Assembly: GCF_000442255.1 (NCBI RefSeq)
Contig: NZ_KE557273.1
Span: 862,950-926,949 of the forward strand
Reading direction: 5' to 3'
DNA from: Salipiger mucosus DSM 16094
GTDB lineage: Bacteria; Pseudomonadota; Alphaproteobacteria; Rhodobacterales; Rhodobacteraceae
Length of the DNA: 64,000 nt
The notes beneath the pieces were generated by a model. The model saw nothing but the letters and a program-made list of their open reading frames with translations, was not told the DNA's origin and did no database searches. The position numbers were made by a program, and so were the translations under genes. Shown here piece by piece: positions 34,728-43,770 of this stretch. The first letter of the stretch is position 1. The number at the start of each line of letters is the position of its first letter.

Positions 34728-35899
34728 GGAGAGTCTGAAAAACCTCGCGCCTTGGCCGGGTTGAGGTAGACTGGGCGAGACGAAGAAGGATGCCCACCGA
34801 TGCCCAAGCAACCTGCGTTTCCCGGTCTCCGCCACGCGATGAAGAAGAAGCAGACCCGGCGTGAGAAGTTTCTCGCGGAGATGGACGCGGTGGTGCCTTG
34901 GATGCGTCTGCTGGCGCTGATCGAGCCTCATTATCCGAAGGTCGGGCCGAAGGGCGGTCGGCCGCCGATGCCACTGGAGACGATGCTGCGGGTGTATTTC
35001 CTGCAGCAATGGTATGCGCTGAGCGATCCCATGGCTGAGGAGATGCTCTACGACAGCGAGTCCATGCGCCGGTTCGCAGGCATCGAACTCGGTGATGATC
35101 GTGTCCCGGATGAGACGACGATCCTGAACTTCAGACACCTGCTGGAGAAGCACGCGCTGACGGAGCGTTTGTTCGTTGAAGTGAACAAACATCTGGCCGA
35201 TCAGGGCATCACGCTGCGCTCGGGCACACTGGTCGATGCGACGATCATCGACGCGCCGTCCTCGACCAAGAACGAAGCCGGGGCGCGCGATCCGGAGATG
35301 TCGTCAACGAAGAAGGGCAATGACTGGTTCTTCGGGATGAAGGCGCACGTTGGCGTCGATGCCGAGAGCGGCATCGTGCATAGCCTCGAGACCACCACGG
35401 CGAAGGTGCATGACAGCCAGGTCTGGGATGAGCTCCTCCATGGCGAGGAGACGTCGGTGTGGGCGGACAAGGGCTATGTCAGCGCTGCGCGCGAGGCCCA
35501 TTTCTCCGGCCCGGACAAGTTCTGGGGCGTCATGCGGAAGGCGCCGAAGGGCGCTGCGCTGGACCCCATCGACGAGCACATCAATCGGATTATCGCGATG
35601 GTGCGGGCGCGGGTGGAGCATCCATTCCGCGTGCTCAAGCGCCAATTCGGGTATCTGAAGACCCGCTACCGTGGCCTCGCGAAGAACCGCGCGCAACTCT
35701 TCACGCTGTTCGCCCTCGGCAACCTGTTCCTCGTACGAAGAAAGCTGATGCCATGAGCCGGACTCTGTCCGAGGACCCCGTTTCGGGGCCTCAACAATGC
35801 CAAATCCGGCGAAATCAAATGCGCCTCGGGCTCACGCACCGATTTCACAGCCCGGATGGCCGGATGTCGGCGAAGCCGAAGCCGTAGTTCAGACCTTCC
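34728..35899 (+). mobile_element. IS5-family element, complete copy 2 (1172 bp)
   Basis: The ends are imperfect inverted repeats: GGAGAGTCTGAA at 34728-34739 and the complement GGAAGGTCTGAA at 35888-35899 (10 of 12 match). A 4-bp CCAG repeat flanks it. It carries one transposase gene with DDE motifs and size typical of IS5 elements. It is inserted in the prophage ATPase gene in the same orientation as that gene. Confidence 0.85.
34800..35756 (+). CDS. IS5-family transposase
   Basis: 318 residues. An N-terminal DUF772-like domain holds GGRPPMPLETMLRVYFLQQW (52-71), then the DDE domain with D146 (LVDATIIDAP), D223 (VWADKGY) and E273 (ARVEHPF). All three catalytic residues are present, so the enzyme may be active. 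A nearly identical C-terminal part occurs at the left edge of the window. Confidence 0.92.
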   Translation: MPKQPAFPGLRHAMKKKQTRREKFLAEMDAVVPWMRLLALIEPHYPKVGPKGGRPPMPLETMLRVYFLQQWYALSDPMAEEMLYDSESMRRFAGIELGDDRVPDETTILNFRHLLEKHALTERLFVEVNKHLADQGITLRSGTLVDATIIDAPSSTKNEAGARDPEMSSTKKGNDWFFGMKAHVGVDAESGIVHSLETTTAKVHDSQVWDELLHGEETSVWADKGYVSAAREAHFSGPDKFWGVMRKAPKGAALDPIDEHINRIIAMVRARVEHPFRVLKRQFGYLKTRYRGLAKNRAQLFTLFALGNLFLVRRKLMP

Positions 35900-35903
35900 C
35901 CAG

Positions 35904-36961
35904 AAACTGGGCGGCGGTCTCGGTTCTATTCCGCGGCATCCCTCAAAGGGAGGCCAGTCAAGCCACGCGAGTGGCTGGTTCATGGGCTCATCCCTCAGAA
36001 GACCGTGACCCTGTTCGGCGGCGATGGCGGCACCGGCAAGAGCCTACTGTCTCTGCAACTGGCCGTGGCCGTTGCGACCGGAGGCGGCTGGATCGGCAGG
36101 GGCGTTAGCGAGGGCCGCGTAATCTACATGAGTGCCGAGGACGACGAGGATGAGCTGCACCGCCGTGTGGACGACATTCTGCGGGCTGAGCGCCGCGACT
36201 ATGACGACCTGCCCGGCCTCACCCTGCGCTCTCTGGCGGGCGAGGATGCGCTCCTGGCGCTCGAGGGCCAAGTGCAGCTCATACAGTCCGAACTCTTCAA
36301 GGAACTGGACCGCCGCGCTGCCGACGAGAGTCCCGCGCTGATCGTCATCGACACCTTGGCTGACGTCTACCCGGCCAACGAGAACGACCGGGCCAAGGTT
36401 CGCCAATTCATCGGGATTCTGCGCAGTCTCGCGATCAAGCGCGGATGTGCGGTCCTGCTACTGGGGCATCCGTCGCTCACCGGCATTTCCAGCGGCACTG
36501 GCGCCTCGGGCTCAACCGCCTGGAACAACTCCGTGCGCTCGCGCCTCTACCTGTCCCGGATCATGGACGATGGTTTCGAGGCGGATCCCGACCGCCGTGT
36601 CATGACCACGATGAAGGCCAACTACGGCCGCGTGGGGGAGGAGACGCACATGAAGTGGCATGACGGTGTGTTCGTCGCTGAGGTGTCCGAGCAGGGCCTC
36701 GACAAGCTTGCGGCAGGGGCCAAGGCGCAGCGTGTCTTCATGAAGCTTCTGGCAGCCTATACCGCGCAGGGCAGACAGGTGAACCACGCGGGCGGTTCAC
36801 GCTATGCCCCCAAGCTGTTTGCTGAACACCCCGACAACGAAGGTATGACCAAGCGCGCGCTCAAGGCGGCGATGGAAGGGCTATTGGCGACGGGAAAGAT
36901 CAGGATCGAGACTGCGGGGCCAGCGTCCAGGCGCACCTCTTACATCGTGGAGGCAGGCTGA
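35904..36961 (+). pseudogene. 3' part of the prophage AAA_25 ATPase (RepA-like), interrupted by the IS
   Basis: After the IS the frame reads ...RFYSAASLKGRPVKPREW, the usual N-terminal linker of this family, then Walker A GGDGGTGKS, Walker B LIVIDTLADVYP and LLGHPSLTGISSGTGASG. It is a KaiC/RepA-like ATPase thought to act in phage replication. A GTG at 36005 could still start a shorter protein that keeps the ATP site, but lacks the linker and the first ~60 residues. Its stop overlaps the ATG of the following frame. Similar to, but distinct from, the helicase at 1302-2288. Confidence 0.75.
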
Positions 36962-36965
36962 TGAA

Positions 36966-37078
36966 CGCCTGCAATACCCCCTTCATCCCCCCTACGAAAG
37001 TGGGTTCGGTAGTGCCTTCACCCCCCCTGCAATACCCGCTTCATCCCCCTAGCCAAACACACCCCCATACCCCCAAGG
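36966..37078. repeat. C-rich spacer with a repeated 25-base motif
   Basis: A motif beginning CTGCAATACCC and ending in CTTCATCCCCC occurs twice, about 59 bases apart (near 36967 and 37026), with further runs of five to seven C. An in-frame reading from ATG 36961 would encode this as low-complexity sequence, so the next gene is better started at 37141. It may be a regulatory or replication site. Confidence 0.35.
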
Positions 37079-37140
37079 GCTGTGCGCACGCCCTGAGAGG
37101 CGTTGCGCGCCCTGGGAAATGCCGGAAGGAGGCAGAGAGC

Positions 37141-37362
37141 ATGTCGCAACAGAACCCACCGCTCGACCGCTGGCGCTTCGACGCCATCACGACCGGCCCG
37201 GAGAAGCTCTGGGGCTTGAGCGCAATCGCAACGGCCATCGGCGTGAGCGTCGACAAGGCCCGACGCCTGGCACGTCTACCCGACTGCCCGATCTACCGCC
37301 CGGACGGCCAGCGCTACTTCGCGCTCCGCTCCGAGCTGAACGCATGGCTGAAAAGGAAATGA
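37141..37362 (+). CDS. phage HTH DNA-binding protein
   Basis: 73 residues from ATG 37141, supported by GGAAGGAGG upstream. The core LWGLSAIATAIGVSVDKARRLAR (about residues 21-43) is a helix-turn-helix of excisionase/Nu1-type, followed by a short wing with IYRPDGQRYFALRSEL. It could be a regulator, excisionase or small terminase-like adaptor. A longer version from 36961 would include low-complexity sequence. It overlaps the next gene by ATGA. Confidence 0.65.
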   Translation: MSQQNPPLDRWRFDAITTGPEKLWGLSAIATAIGVSVDKARRLARLPDCPIYRPDGQRYFALRSELNAWLKRK

Positions 37363-37616
37363 CCATGAGCAAGGCACGTATCGAGATCACCAAGGGTATG
37401 GTCGACTGGCAGGAGCATTTCACCGACGCTGGGCGCAGACCGGTACTCGATATGATCGGGCGCGAGGTCTTCTTCATCGACATGGTCGAAGAGGATGGTA
37501 GCAGGCTCAACCTCTGGATCGTCGACACCTACGAGAAGGCGATCTTCTATGCCGAGAGTGCAGCGCACTCCGAGGGCTACGCGGTGGATGACCTGGTGTT
37601 GGCTGAGGGCAAGTGA
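37359..37616 (+). CDS. hypothetical phage protein (85 aa)
   Basis: 85 residues (MTMSKARIEITKGMVDWQEH...), acidic C-terminus, start overlapping the HTH gene stop. A second ATG two codons later (37365) is equally possible. No domain recognised; it ends the early operon. The 37617-37763 gap before the portal gene has no gene. Confidence 0.6.
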   Translation: MTMSKARIEITKGMVDWQEHFTDAGRRPVLDMIGREVFFIDMVEEDGSRLNLWIVDTYEKAIFYAESAAHSEGYAVDDLVLAEGK

Positions 37617-37763
37617 CACCCGGGGCGGGGGGTGGTCCCGGACTTTGGGCCACCCTTGGGGACCGGCGCGGGGAGGCGCGCGCAAGATCGGCCCGAATCT
37701 GGATTTTCGCCGGTCATGAAAACCCACGAAAACCAATGAAAACCTGCAGTCTGCAATCTGCAC

Positions 37764-39002
37764 ATGCCCGCCTGGTGGCGCGACACTGTGGGCATGTGGC
37801 CATTCAAGCGCAAATCCCAGACCGAGACCGAGACGAAGGGGCTCGCCGAACCGGGCGATGACCTCTACGCGCTCTTCGGCATCACGCCGACCGCGACCAC
37901 CGGTACGGTGGTGACGCCCGACGCGGCGCTGCGGGTGCCGGCGGTGGGCTCCGCGATCCGCGTCATCTCCGAGGCAGTGGCCACGCTCGACGTGAGCGTG
38001 AAGCGCATCCAGGCGGACGGAACCGAGATCGCCGCGCCCGGTCACCCGGTCCTGCCGCTGCTCCGCGACGAGGCGAACGACTGGACCGATGGCTTCTCGC
38101 TGATCCGGGATCTCGTGATCGATGCCCTCTCCGACGACAAGGGCGGGGTGGCCTACGTCAACCGCCTGGGCGACGGGCGCATCGCCGAGATCATCCGATA
38201 CCGCCGGGGCGTGATCGACGTGCAGTTCGACCAGACCACCGGCGAGCCGAGCTACAAGATAGACAGCCGCACGGTGCCGGCCTCGGACATCATCCACCTT
38301 CGCAGTCCCTTCGGACGTGCGCCGCTCTCGCTGGCCCGCGAGGCCATCGGCGTGGCGCTGGCGCTCGACCTCCACGCGGCCCGCCTCTTTGGCCGTGGTG
38401 CCCGCCCCTCGGGCGCCCTGAAGTTCCCGAAGGGCATGGGCGAGGAGAGCGTGAAGAAAGCCCGCGCCGCCTGGCGGACGACCCACGAGGGCGAGGACAG
38501 CGGCGGGCAGACGGCGATCCTCTACGACGGCGCCGAGTTCGAGCCCTTCACGTTCAACTCGACCGACAGCCAGTTCCTCGAGAACCGCAAGTTCCAGATC
38601 CTCGAGATCGCCCGCGCCTTCCGCGTGCCGCCGTCCATGCTCTTCGACCACGACCGCGCGACCTGGTCGAACACGGAGCAGATGGGCCGCGAGTTCCTGA
38701 GCTACACGCTGGAGCCCTGGCTGCGCGCCACCGAGGGCGCCCTGCGGCGCGCGCTCTTCACCCCCGAGGAGCGCGGCACCTATGCCGTCCGCTTCGACCG
38801 TGACGACCTGACCCGCGCCGATCTCTCGACCCGCTCGACCGTGATCAACTCGCTGATCGCGTCCCAGGTCATCAACCCGAACGAAGGCCGGTCCTGGCTG
38901 GGCCTGGCGCCCCGCGAAGGCGGCGATGCCTTCCTGAACCCGAACATCAGCGAGGCCCCGGGCGGGTCCAGCGCCGACGAGGAGACCGACGATGCAGCTT
39001 GA
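37764..39002 (+). CDS. HK97-family phage portal protein
   Basis: 412 residues; the segment ALRVPAVGSAIRVISEAVA and IHLRSPFGRAPLSLAREAIG with RAFRVPPSMLFDHDRATWSNTEQ are portal hallmarks. It forms the 12-fold ring through which DNA enters the head. A second in-frame ATG at 37794 (MWPFKRK) is a common portal start and may be the real one. No terminase precedes it, which is unusual. The acidic end overlaps the next gene by 11 bases. Confidence 0.9.
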   Translation: MPAWWRDTVGMWPFKRKSQTETETKGLAEPGDDLYALFGITPTATTGTVVTPDAALRVPAVGSAIRVISEAVATLDVSVKRIQADGTEIAAPGHPVLPLLRDEANDWTDGFSLIRDLVIDALSDDKGGVAYVNRLGDGRIAEIIRYRRGVIDVQFDQTTGEPSYKIDSRTVPASDIIHLRSPFGRAPLSLAREAIGVALALDLHAARLFGRGARPSGALKFPKGMGEESVKKARAAWRTTHEGEDSGGQTAILYDGAEFEPFTFNSTDSQFLENRKFQILEIARAFRVPPSMLFDHDRATWSNTEQMGREFLSYTLEPWLRATEGALRRALFTPEERGTYAVRFDRDDLTRADLSTRSTVINSLIASQVINPNEGRSWLGLAPREGGDAFLNPNISEAPGGSSADEETDDAA

Positions 39003-39381
39003 CGATATCCGCGCCTTCTCCGCCGACCAGGAGCGCGGCGCGTGGTTCGATCTTCTCGACCCCGTGACGGGCGGGCAGACCGGCATCCGCATGAAGCTGG
39101 CGGGGCCGGACAGCGAGATCCAGAACCGTGCCCGCCTGCGACTGGCCGACGATCTGTCCGAGGTGGCGGACGCCGAGGGCCGGGTCACCGCCGAGGCGCG
39201 GGAGCGCGCCCGGATCGAGAGCCTCGCGCGCTGCGTGCTCGCCTGGGAGATCTCCGAGGATGGCGAGCCGGTGCCCTTCACGCAGGCCAATGTGGTCCGC
39301 CTGCTCAAGGCGGCCGCGTGGGTCCAGGCGCAGGTGGACGGCTTCGCCTCCGACCGCGCCGCATTCCGGAGGGCCGGTTGA
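38992..39381 (+). CDS. hypothetical phage protein between portal and protease
   Basis: 129 residues (MQLDDIRAFSADQERGAWFD...). It has the outline of a small tail-assembly or head protein: a beta-rich start, RIESLARCVLAWEISEDGEP near residue 73-92 and a helical end. Overlaps the portal gene and is coupled to the protease by TGATG. Function not established. Confidence 0.6.
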   Translation: MQLDDIRAFSADQERGAWFDLLDPVTGGQTGIRMKLAGPDSEIQNRARLRLADDLSEVADAEGRVTAEARERARIESLARCVLAWEISEDGEPVPFTQANVVRLLKAAAWVQAQVDGFASDRAAFRRAG

Positions 39382-39890
39382 TGGAGCGCGTCTACCTGGA
39401 GACCAAGCTCGACGCTTCGGACGATGGAAGCATTGAGGGGCTGGCATGGCCCTACGCGCAGGGCGACCGCGTCGGAGACTGGATCAGCAAGGGGGCTTTC
39501 ACCGGCACCTCGCTCCCGATGCCCATGCTCTTTGCGCACGACCAGAAGGAGCCCGTGGGCGTCTGGGAGGCCGCCGAGGATCGCGATGACGGGCTGCACC
39601 TCAAGGGCCGCCTGCTGGTCGACGACGTGGTCCGTGCCCGCGAGGTCAGCGCTCTGGTGCGCTCCGGCGCGGTTCGCGGCATCTCCATCGGTTTCCGAAC
39701 CAAGAAAGCGACACCCCGACCGCGCGGCGGCCGGACGATCCAGGAACTGGAGCTCCTCGAGGCGAGCCTCGTGGCAATCCCCATGCATCCCGGCGCGAGG
39801 GTCACCTCCGCCAAGACGGCGGTGCGGGCCCTGGGCCTCGCCGCCACCCTGCAACGCGCCGCGGCGCAGCTCGCAAAAAAGGAATCCTGA
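39381..39890 (+). CDS. HK97-type prohead protease (U35 family)
   Basis: 169 residues with the catalytic His H53 in MLFAHDQKEPVG and Ser S102 in VRGISIGF, and the ELLEASLVAIP strand. It cleaves the delta domain of the capsid protein during head maturation. Coupled on both sides by TGATG overlaps, as expected for the portal-protease-capsid cassette. Confidence 0.9.
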   Translation: MERVYLETKLDASDDGSIEGLAWPYAQGDRVGDWISKGAFTGTSLPMPMLFAHDQKEPVGVWEAAEDRDDGLHLKGRLLVDDVVRAREVSALVRSGAVRGISIGFRTKKATPRPRGGRTIQELELLEASLVAIPMHPGARVTSAKTAVRALGLAATLQRAAAQLAKKES

Positions 39891-41059
39891 TGCGACACAT
39901 GAGCAAGACCGAGCTGCTGGGCAGCGCGGCGATCACCCTGAAAGACGGCGGCGAAGACGATCCCGACGATATCGTCACCAAGGCCATCGGCGATCTCACT
40001 GCGACCGTGAACAAGCGGCTCGATGACATCGAGGCGAAGACCGACACCACGAAGATCGAGGAACGGCTCGATAAGATCGAGGCGAAGTCGAACCGCGCCA
40101 AGGGCGGCGATGACGCCGACCCCGACGAGCAGGCCGAGGTCGAGAAGAAGGCCTTCGGCACCTACCTGCGCCTCGGCAACCAGACCCCGCCCGACGAGAT
40201 CAAGGCGCTGACCGTCTCGAACGATCCGCAGGCGGGCTATCTCGCGCCGGCGGAGATGAGCACCGAGTTCGTCCGCAACCTGGTCGAGTACTCGCCGATC
40301 CGCTCCATCGCCAGCGTTCGCGGCATCACGGGCCCCTCGGTGAAGTACCCCAAGCGCACCGGCGTCACGAACGCGCAATGGGAAGGCGAGGCCGAGGAAT
40401 CGGAAGAGAGCGCGCCCGCCTTCGGTCAGCTCGAGGTGCTGCCGCACAAGCTCACCACCTTCACGGACATCTCGAACGAGCTGCTCTCGGACAGCGGCGG
40501 CACGGCCGAGGCCGAGGTCCGCATGGCGCTGGCCGAGGACTTCGGGAAGAAGGAGGGCACGGCGTTCGTCAACGGGACCGGCTCCGGGCAGCCCGAGGGC
40601 CTGATGACCCATGCCGACATCGCGGAGACCATCAACGGTTCCACGTCCGCGCTTTCGGCCGACAAGATGATCGACCTGATGTACGCGCTGCCGGCGATGT
40701 ACCGGAACGCGGGCACGTGGCTGATGAACGGCACGACCCTCGCCGCGGTGCGTAAGCTGAAGGACGGCGACGGCCGCTTCCTCTGGCAGCCCAGCTTCCA
40801 GGCGGGCCAGCCCGAGACGATCCTCGGCCGTCCCGTGGTCGAAGCGGTGGACATGCCGGACATCGCCTCCGGGGCCTTCCCGATCCTCTACGGCGACTTC
40901 TCCGCCTACCGGATCGTGGACCGTCTCTCCATGTCGATCCTCTCCGATCCGTACACGCAGGCGCGCAAGGGCGTGACCCGCATGCACGCCACCCGCCGCG
41001 TCGGCGGCCGCGTCCTGCAGGCCGCGCGCTTCCGCAAGCTCAAGATGTCCACCAGCTGA
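39890..41059 (+). CDS. HK97-type major capsid protein
   Basis: 389 residues. A charged helical delta-domain (residues 1-~100, with DDIEAKTDTTKIEERL) precedes the mature capsid core: LTVSNDPQAGYLAP, EYSPIRSIASVRGITG and GRPVVEAVDMPDI. It forms the icosahedral shell after cleavage by the neighbouring protease. Length and order fit the family. Confidence 0.92.
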   Translation: MRHMSKTELLGSAAITLKDGGEDDPDDIVTKAIGDLTATVNKRLDDIEAKTDTTKIEERLDKIEAKSNRAKGGDDADPDEQAEVEKKAFGTYLRLGNQTPPDEIKALTVSNDPQAGYLAPAEMSTEFVRNLVEYSPIRSIASVRGITGPSVKYPKRTGVTNAQWEGEAEESEESAPAFGQLEVLPHKLTTFTDISNELLSDSGGTAEAEVRMALAEDFGKKEGTAFVNGTGSGQPEGLMTHADIAETINGSTSALSADKMIDLMYALPAMYRNAGTWLMNGTTLAAVRKLKDGDGRFLWQPSFQAGQPETILGRPVVEAVDMPDIASGAFPILYGDFSAYRIVDRLSMSILSDPYTQARKGVTRMHATRRVGGRVLQAARFRKLKMSTS

Positions 41060-41071
41060 GGAGAATGATCC

Positions 41072-41458
41072 ATGCGTGACATCGCATCCAACATCGGCCC
41101 GGTACAGGCGGTCGCACCGCAGGTGCTCTCGGCCACGAACACCTCGGCCGCCATCGATCTCCTCGGCTTCAACGCCGCGGCGGTGGTGGTCAACACCGGC
41201 GCCATCGTCTCCTCCGGCGACTTCACCGCGAAGCTGCAGGAGAGCGACACGACCACCTCGGGCGATTTCACCGACGTGGCGGCCGAGCACCTGGTCGGGA
41301 GCTTCCCGGCCAGCCTCGCGGCCGACAGCGTCGTGAAGGTCGGCTATATCGGCCATAAGCGGTACGTCCGCACGGTCATCACGCAGAACAGCGGCACCTC
41401 CATCGCCGCCGGCGCGGTGATCGTGAAGGGGCACCCCGCAGACGCCCCGGTCAGCTGA
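41072..41458 (+). CDS. hypothetical phage head protein (possible decoration protein)
   Basis: 128 residues, beta-rich, with STGAIVSSGDFTAKLQ-like repeats of Ser/Thr/Gly and KRYVRTVITQNSGTSIAAG near the end. Its place right after the capsid gene and its composition resemble head decoration or stabilisation proteins. The stop overlaps the next start by TGATG. Role inferred from position. Confidence 0.55.
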   Translation: MRDIASNIGPVQAVAPQVLSATNTSAAIDLLGFNAAAVVVNTGAIVSSGDFTAKLQESDTTTSGDFTDVAAEHLVGSFPASLAADSVVKVGYIGHKRYVRTVITQNSGTSIAAGAVIVKGHPADAPVS

Positions 41459-41823
41459 TGCCCTCGCGCGGGCCTCGCATCTGTGGTTGCGGCAGCCGGG
41501 TTGCCCCCGGTGCGCGCTGCCCTTGCGAGGTCCGGCGGGACGCAGAGCGCAAGGCCCGTCACGACCGGAAGCGACCGAACAGCAGCCAGCGCGGCTACGG
41601 CGGCACTTGGGAGCGCATGGCGAAGGCCTTCCTCCAGCGCCGCGAGAACCGCCGCTGCAAGTGGCCCGGCTGTGACCAGCGAGCCCGGCACGTCGATCAC
41701 ATCATTCCGCACAAGGGCGACCCGGCCCTCAGGGATGACCCGTCCAACTGGCAGGGCCTCTGCGCCCATCATCACAACAGCGCCAAGCAAAGACTGGAAC
41801 GGCGCACCTACAAGAGGACCTGA
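41458..41823 (+). CDS. HNH endonuclease (phage)
   Basis: 121 residues. The HNH core is HVDHIIPHKGDP...NWQGLCAHHHNSA, preceded by a CKWPGC zinc-binding knuckle and an N-terminal CGCG...CPC pair. Phages often place such an enzyme near terminase to help DNA packaging; here it sits between the capsid and tail-tube genes. Confidence 0.9.
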   Translation: MPSRGPRICGCGSRVAPGARCPCEVRRDAERKARHDRKRPNSSQRGYGGTWERMAKAFLQRRENRRCKWPGCDQRARHVDHIIPHKGDPALRDDPSNWQGLCAHHHNSAKQRLERRTYKRT

Positions 41824-41826
41824 ACC

Positions 41827-42309
41827 ATGCCCGTATTCGCAACGGCTGGCGCCAAGCTTTCCATCGGCAGCGCCCTGGCAGCAAAGACCGCCGACTTCGT
41901 GGCCAGCGACTTCGACTCCGAAACCTGGACCCAGATCAAGGAGCTCGAATCCCTGGGCAGCTTCGGCGACACCGCACAGGAGATCACGTTTGAATCGATC
42001 TCCGACCTTCGCACGAAGCGCTTCAAGGGAACGCGTTCCGCAGGCACCATGGAAGTGGTCTGTGGGATCGACTACGCCGACGCCGGGCAGCTTGCCGCCA
42101 TCGCGGCGGAGAAGACCGACGACAACTACGCGTTCAAGCTGGAGTTCGATGACGCACCGGAAGGCGGCACGCCCTCGGAGCGCTACTTCGTGGCCATGGT
42201 GGGCGGTGCCTCGGAGCAGCTCGACACGGCGAACAACGTCATGAAGCTGAACCTGACGCTCTGGATCAACTCCAACGTGGTGCGCGTGAACGCGGCCGAG
42301 GCGGTCTGA
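41827..42309 (+). CDS. phage tail tube protein
   Basis: 160 residues with the tail-tube pattern: WTQIKELESLGSFGDTAQEI, RTKRFKGTRSAGTMEVVCG and a beta-rich C-terminus. It forms the tube of a siphovirus-type tail. Position before the head-tail joining genes is unusual but seen in some phages of this group. Confidence 0.8.
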   Translation: MPVFATAGAKLSIGSALAAKTADFVASDFDSETWTQIKELESLGSFGDTAQEITFESISDLRTKRFKGTRSAGTMEVVCGIDYADAGQLAAIAAEKTDDNYAFKLEFDDAPEGGTPSERYFVAMVGGASEQLDTANNVMKLNLTLWINSNVVRVNAAEAV

Positions 42310-42318
42310 GGCTGATCC

Positions 42319-42630
42319 ATGGCCATCGTGACGGTTTCCGAGATCAAGGAGCAGCTATCGTTCACCGATGACATCGGATCGGTGGATGATCCGCTGCTTC
42401 AGCGTAAGCTCGACGCGGCTCAGAACCATGTCGAGCGCCTTCTCGGGTTCAAGATCGAGGAGACCTTCGGCGGCGAGGATCAGGACCCGGTTCCGCCAGC
42501 GCTGATCGAAGCCGTCAGCCAGCTGGCGGCATGGTGGTATGAGCAGCGCGAGGCGGCGGGCGACGGCGCCCGCGAGATCCCCTTCGGCGTGCGCGAGATC
42601 GTCACCGAGTACCGGGAGTTCACGTTCTGA
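42319..42630 (+). CDS. head-tail connector protein (gp6-like)
   Basis: 103 residues: VSEIKEQLSFTDDIGSVDDP, then DAAQNHVERLLGF and QLAAWWYEQREA, the all-helical pattern of HK97 gp6 adaptors that attach below the portal. The stop overlaps the next gene by TGATG. Confidence 0.8.
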   Translation: MAIVTVSEIKEQLSFTDDIGSVDDPLLQRKLDAAQNHVERLLGFKIEETFGGEDQDPVPPALIEAVSQLAAWWYEQREAAGDGAREIPFGVREIVTEYREFTF

Positions 42631-43040
42631 TGGCAGATGATGGCGGCCTGTCGAAGTTCCAGAAGCGGATGAAGGCGATCCCCAAGGCGGCGCGCGAGGC
42701 GGTGCAGCCCGCGCTCGCGACGGGCGGTTACGAGATCCAGGAGGCCATGGAGCGCCTCGCGCCGGAGGACACCGGCGACCTCGTCGGATCGATTGCCGTG
42801 ACGCTGCCGGGGCATGCCACCCCGCCGTACTCCATGCCGGGCGGTTCCTATGTCGTGCCCGAGAACCAGGTCGCGGTGACGGCGGGCAACACCGATGTGC
42901 GCTACGCCCACCTGGTCGAGTACGGCACGCGCCTGGCGCCTGCAAAGCCCTTCTTCTGGCCGGGCTTCCGGATCGCCCGCAAGCGCGCCGAGAACCGCGT
43001 CAAACGCGCGATCTCCAAGGCCATCCGGGAGGCGCGCTGA
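42630..43040 (+). CDS. HK97-gp10 family phage protein
   Basis: 136 residues. LATGGYEIQEAMERLAPEDTGDLVGSIAV and YAHLVEYGTRLAPAKPFFWPGFR are hallmarks of the gp10 family, a neck/tail-completion protein. Ends with a basic helix. Coupled to the next gene by TGATG. Confidence 0.88.
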   Translation: MADDGGLSKFQKRMKAIPKAAREAVQPALATGGYEIQEAMERLAPEDTGDLVGSIAVTLPGHATPPYSMPGGSYVVPENQVAVTAGNTDVRYAHLVEYGTRLAPAKPFFWPGFRIARKRAENRVKRAISKAIREAR

Positions 43041-43456
43041 TGTCCGCAGATCTTGCCGTTCAGAAGGCCATCCGCGCCCGTCTCGTCGCGATCACGGCGG
43101 TGACGGACCTCGTGCCCGCGTCCAGCATCATCGACCGCAACTCGAGCCCGGCACCGCGCCCGAGCATCGTGATCGGCGATGCCCAGGTGATCGATGAGGG
43201 CAACAGCATCGCCCGGACTCGCGAACGGATCTTCCACACCGTGCACGTCTGGAAGACCGAGCCCTCGCGCGAGGGCGTGAAGGAGATCATGGCCGCGATC
43301 CGCACGGCCCTGCGCAGCGGGCGTCTCGACCTCGGGCCGGGCTACCACTGCGCCGACTGGCGGGTGAGCAACATGCGCGCGCTGTCCGACCCGGACGGGG
43401 AGACCTCGCACGGCGTCATGGTCGTGGACGTGCTGGCCGAGGAGGTCTCGTCATGA
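43040..43456 (+). CDS. DUF3168 family tail-terminator-like protein
   Basis: 138 residues (SADLAVQKAIRARLVAITAV..., HTVHVWKTEPSREGVKEIMA...). The pattern matches DUF3168, the tail terminator/completion family that caps the tail tube before joining. Overlaps the next gene by four bases. Confidence 0.8.
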   Translation: MSADLAVQKAIRARLVAITAVTDLVPASSIIDRNSSPAPRPSIVIGDAQVIDEGNSIARTRERIFHTVHVWKTEPSREGVKEIMAAIRTALRSGRLDLGPGYHCADWRVSNMRALSDPDGETSHGVMVVDVLAEEVSS

Positions 43457-43770
43457 AGGCGGGCAAGATGGTGCACGTGATCGAGATCCAGCAGTCCGCG
43501 ACCACGGTCAACGACGCGGGCACTCCGAAGAAGACCTGGTCGAAGCTGGCCACGCTGCGCGCCGAGCTGATTGAGCAGAGTACCGAGGAGTTCCTGCACA
43601 ACGCGGGCGACACCAGCGTCATGACGCTCGCCTTCCGCACCCGCTACCTCGCGGGCATCACCGATGAACACCGCGTGAGCTTCGACGGGCAGGCCTTCGA
43701 TATCGAGAAGATCGTGACCATCGGGCGGCGCCGGGGGCTGGAGTTGCGATGCAAGGCGGTGTCGCCATGA
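43453..43770 (+). CDS. phage head closure / head-tail adaptor protein
   Basis: 105 residues: a beta-barrel pattern with VIEIQQSATTVNDAGTPKKTW, LRAELIEQSTEEF, and FRTRYLAGITDEHRVSFDGQ, as in SPP1 gp16-like head-closure proteins. Its stop overlaps the terminase small subunit start. Confidence 0.8.
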   Translation: MKAGKMVHVIEIQQSATTVNDAGTPKKTWSKLATLRAELIEQSTEEFLHNAGDTSVMTLAFRTRYLAGITDEHRVSFDGQAFDIEKIVTIGRRRGLELRCKAVSP

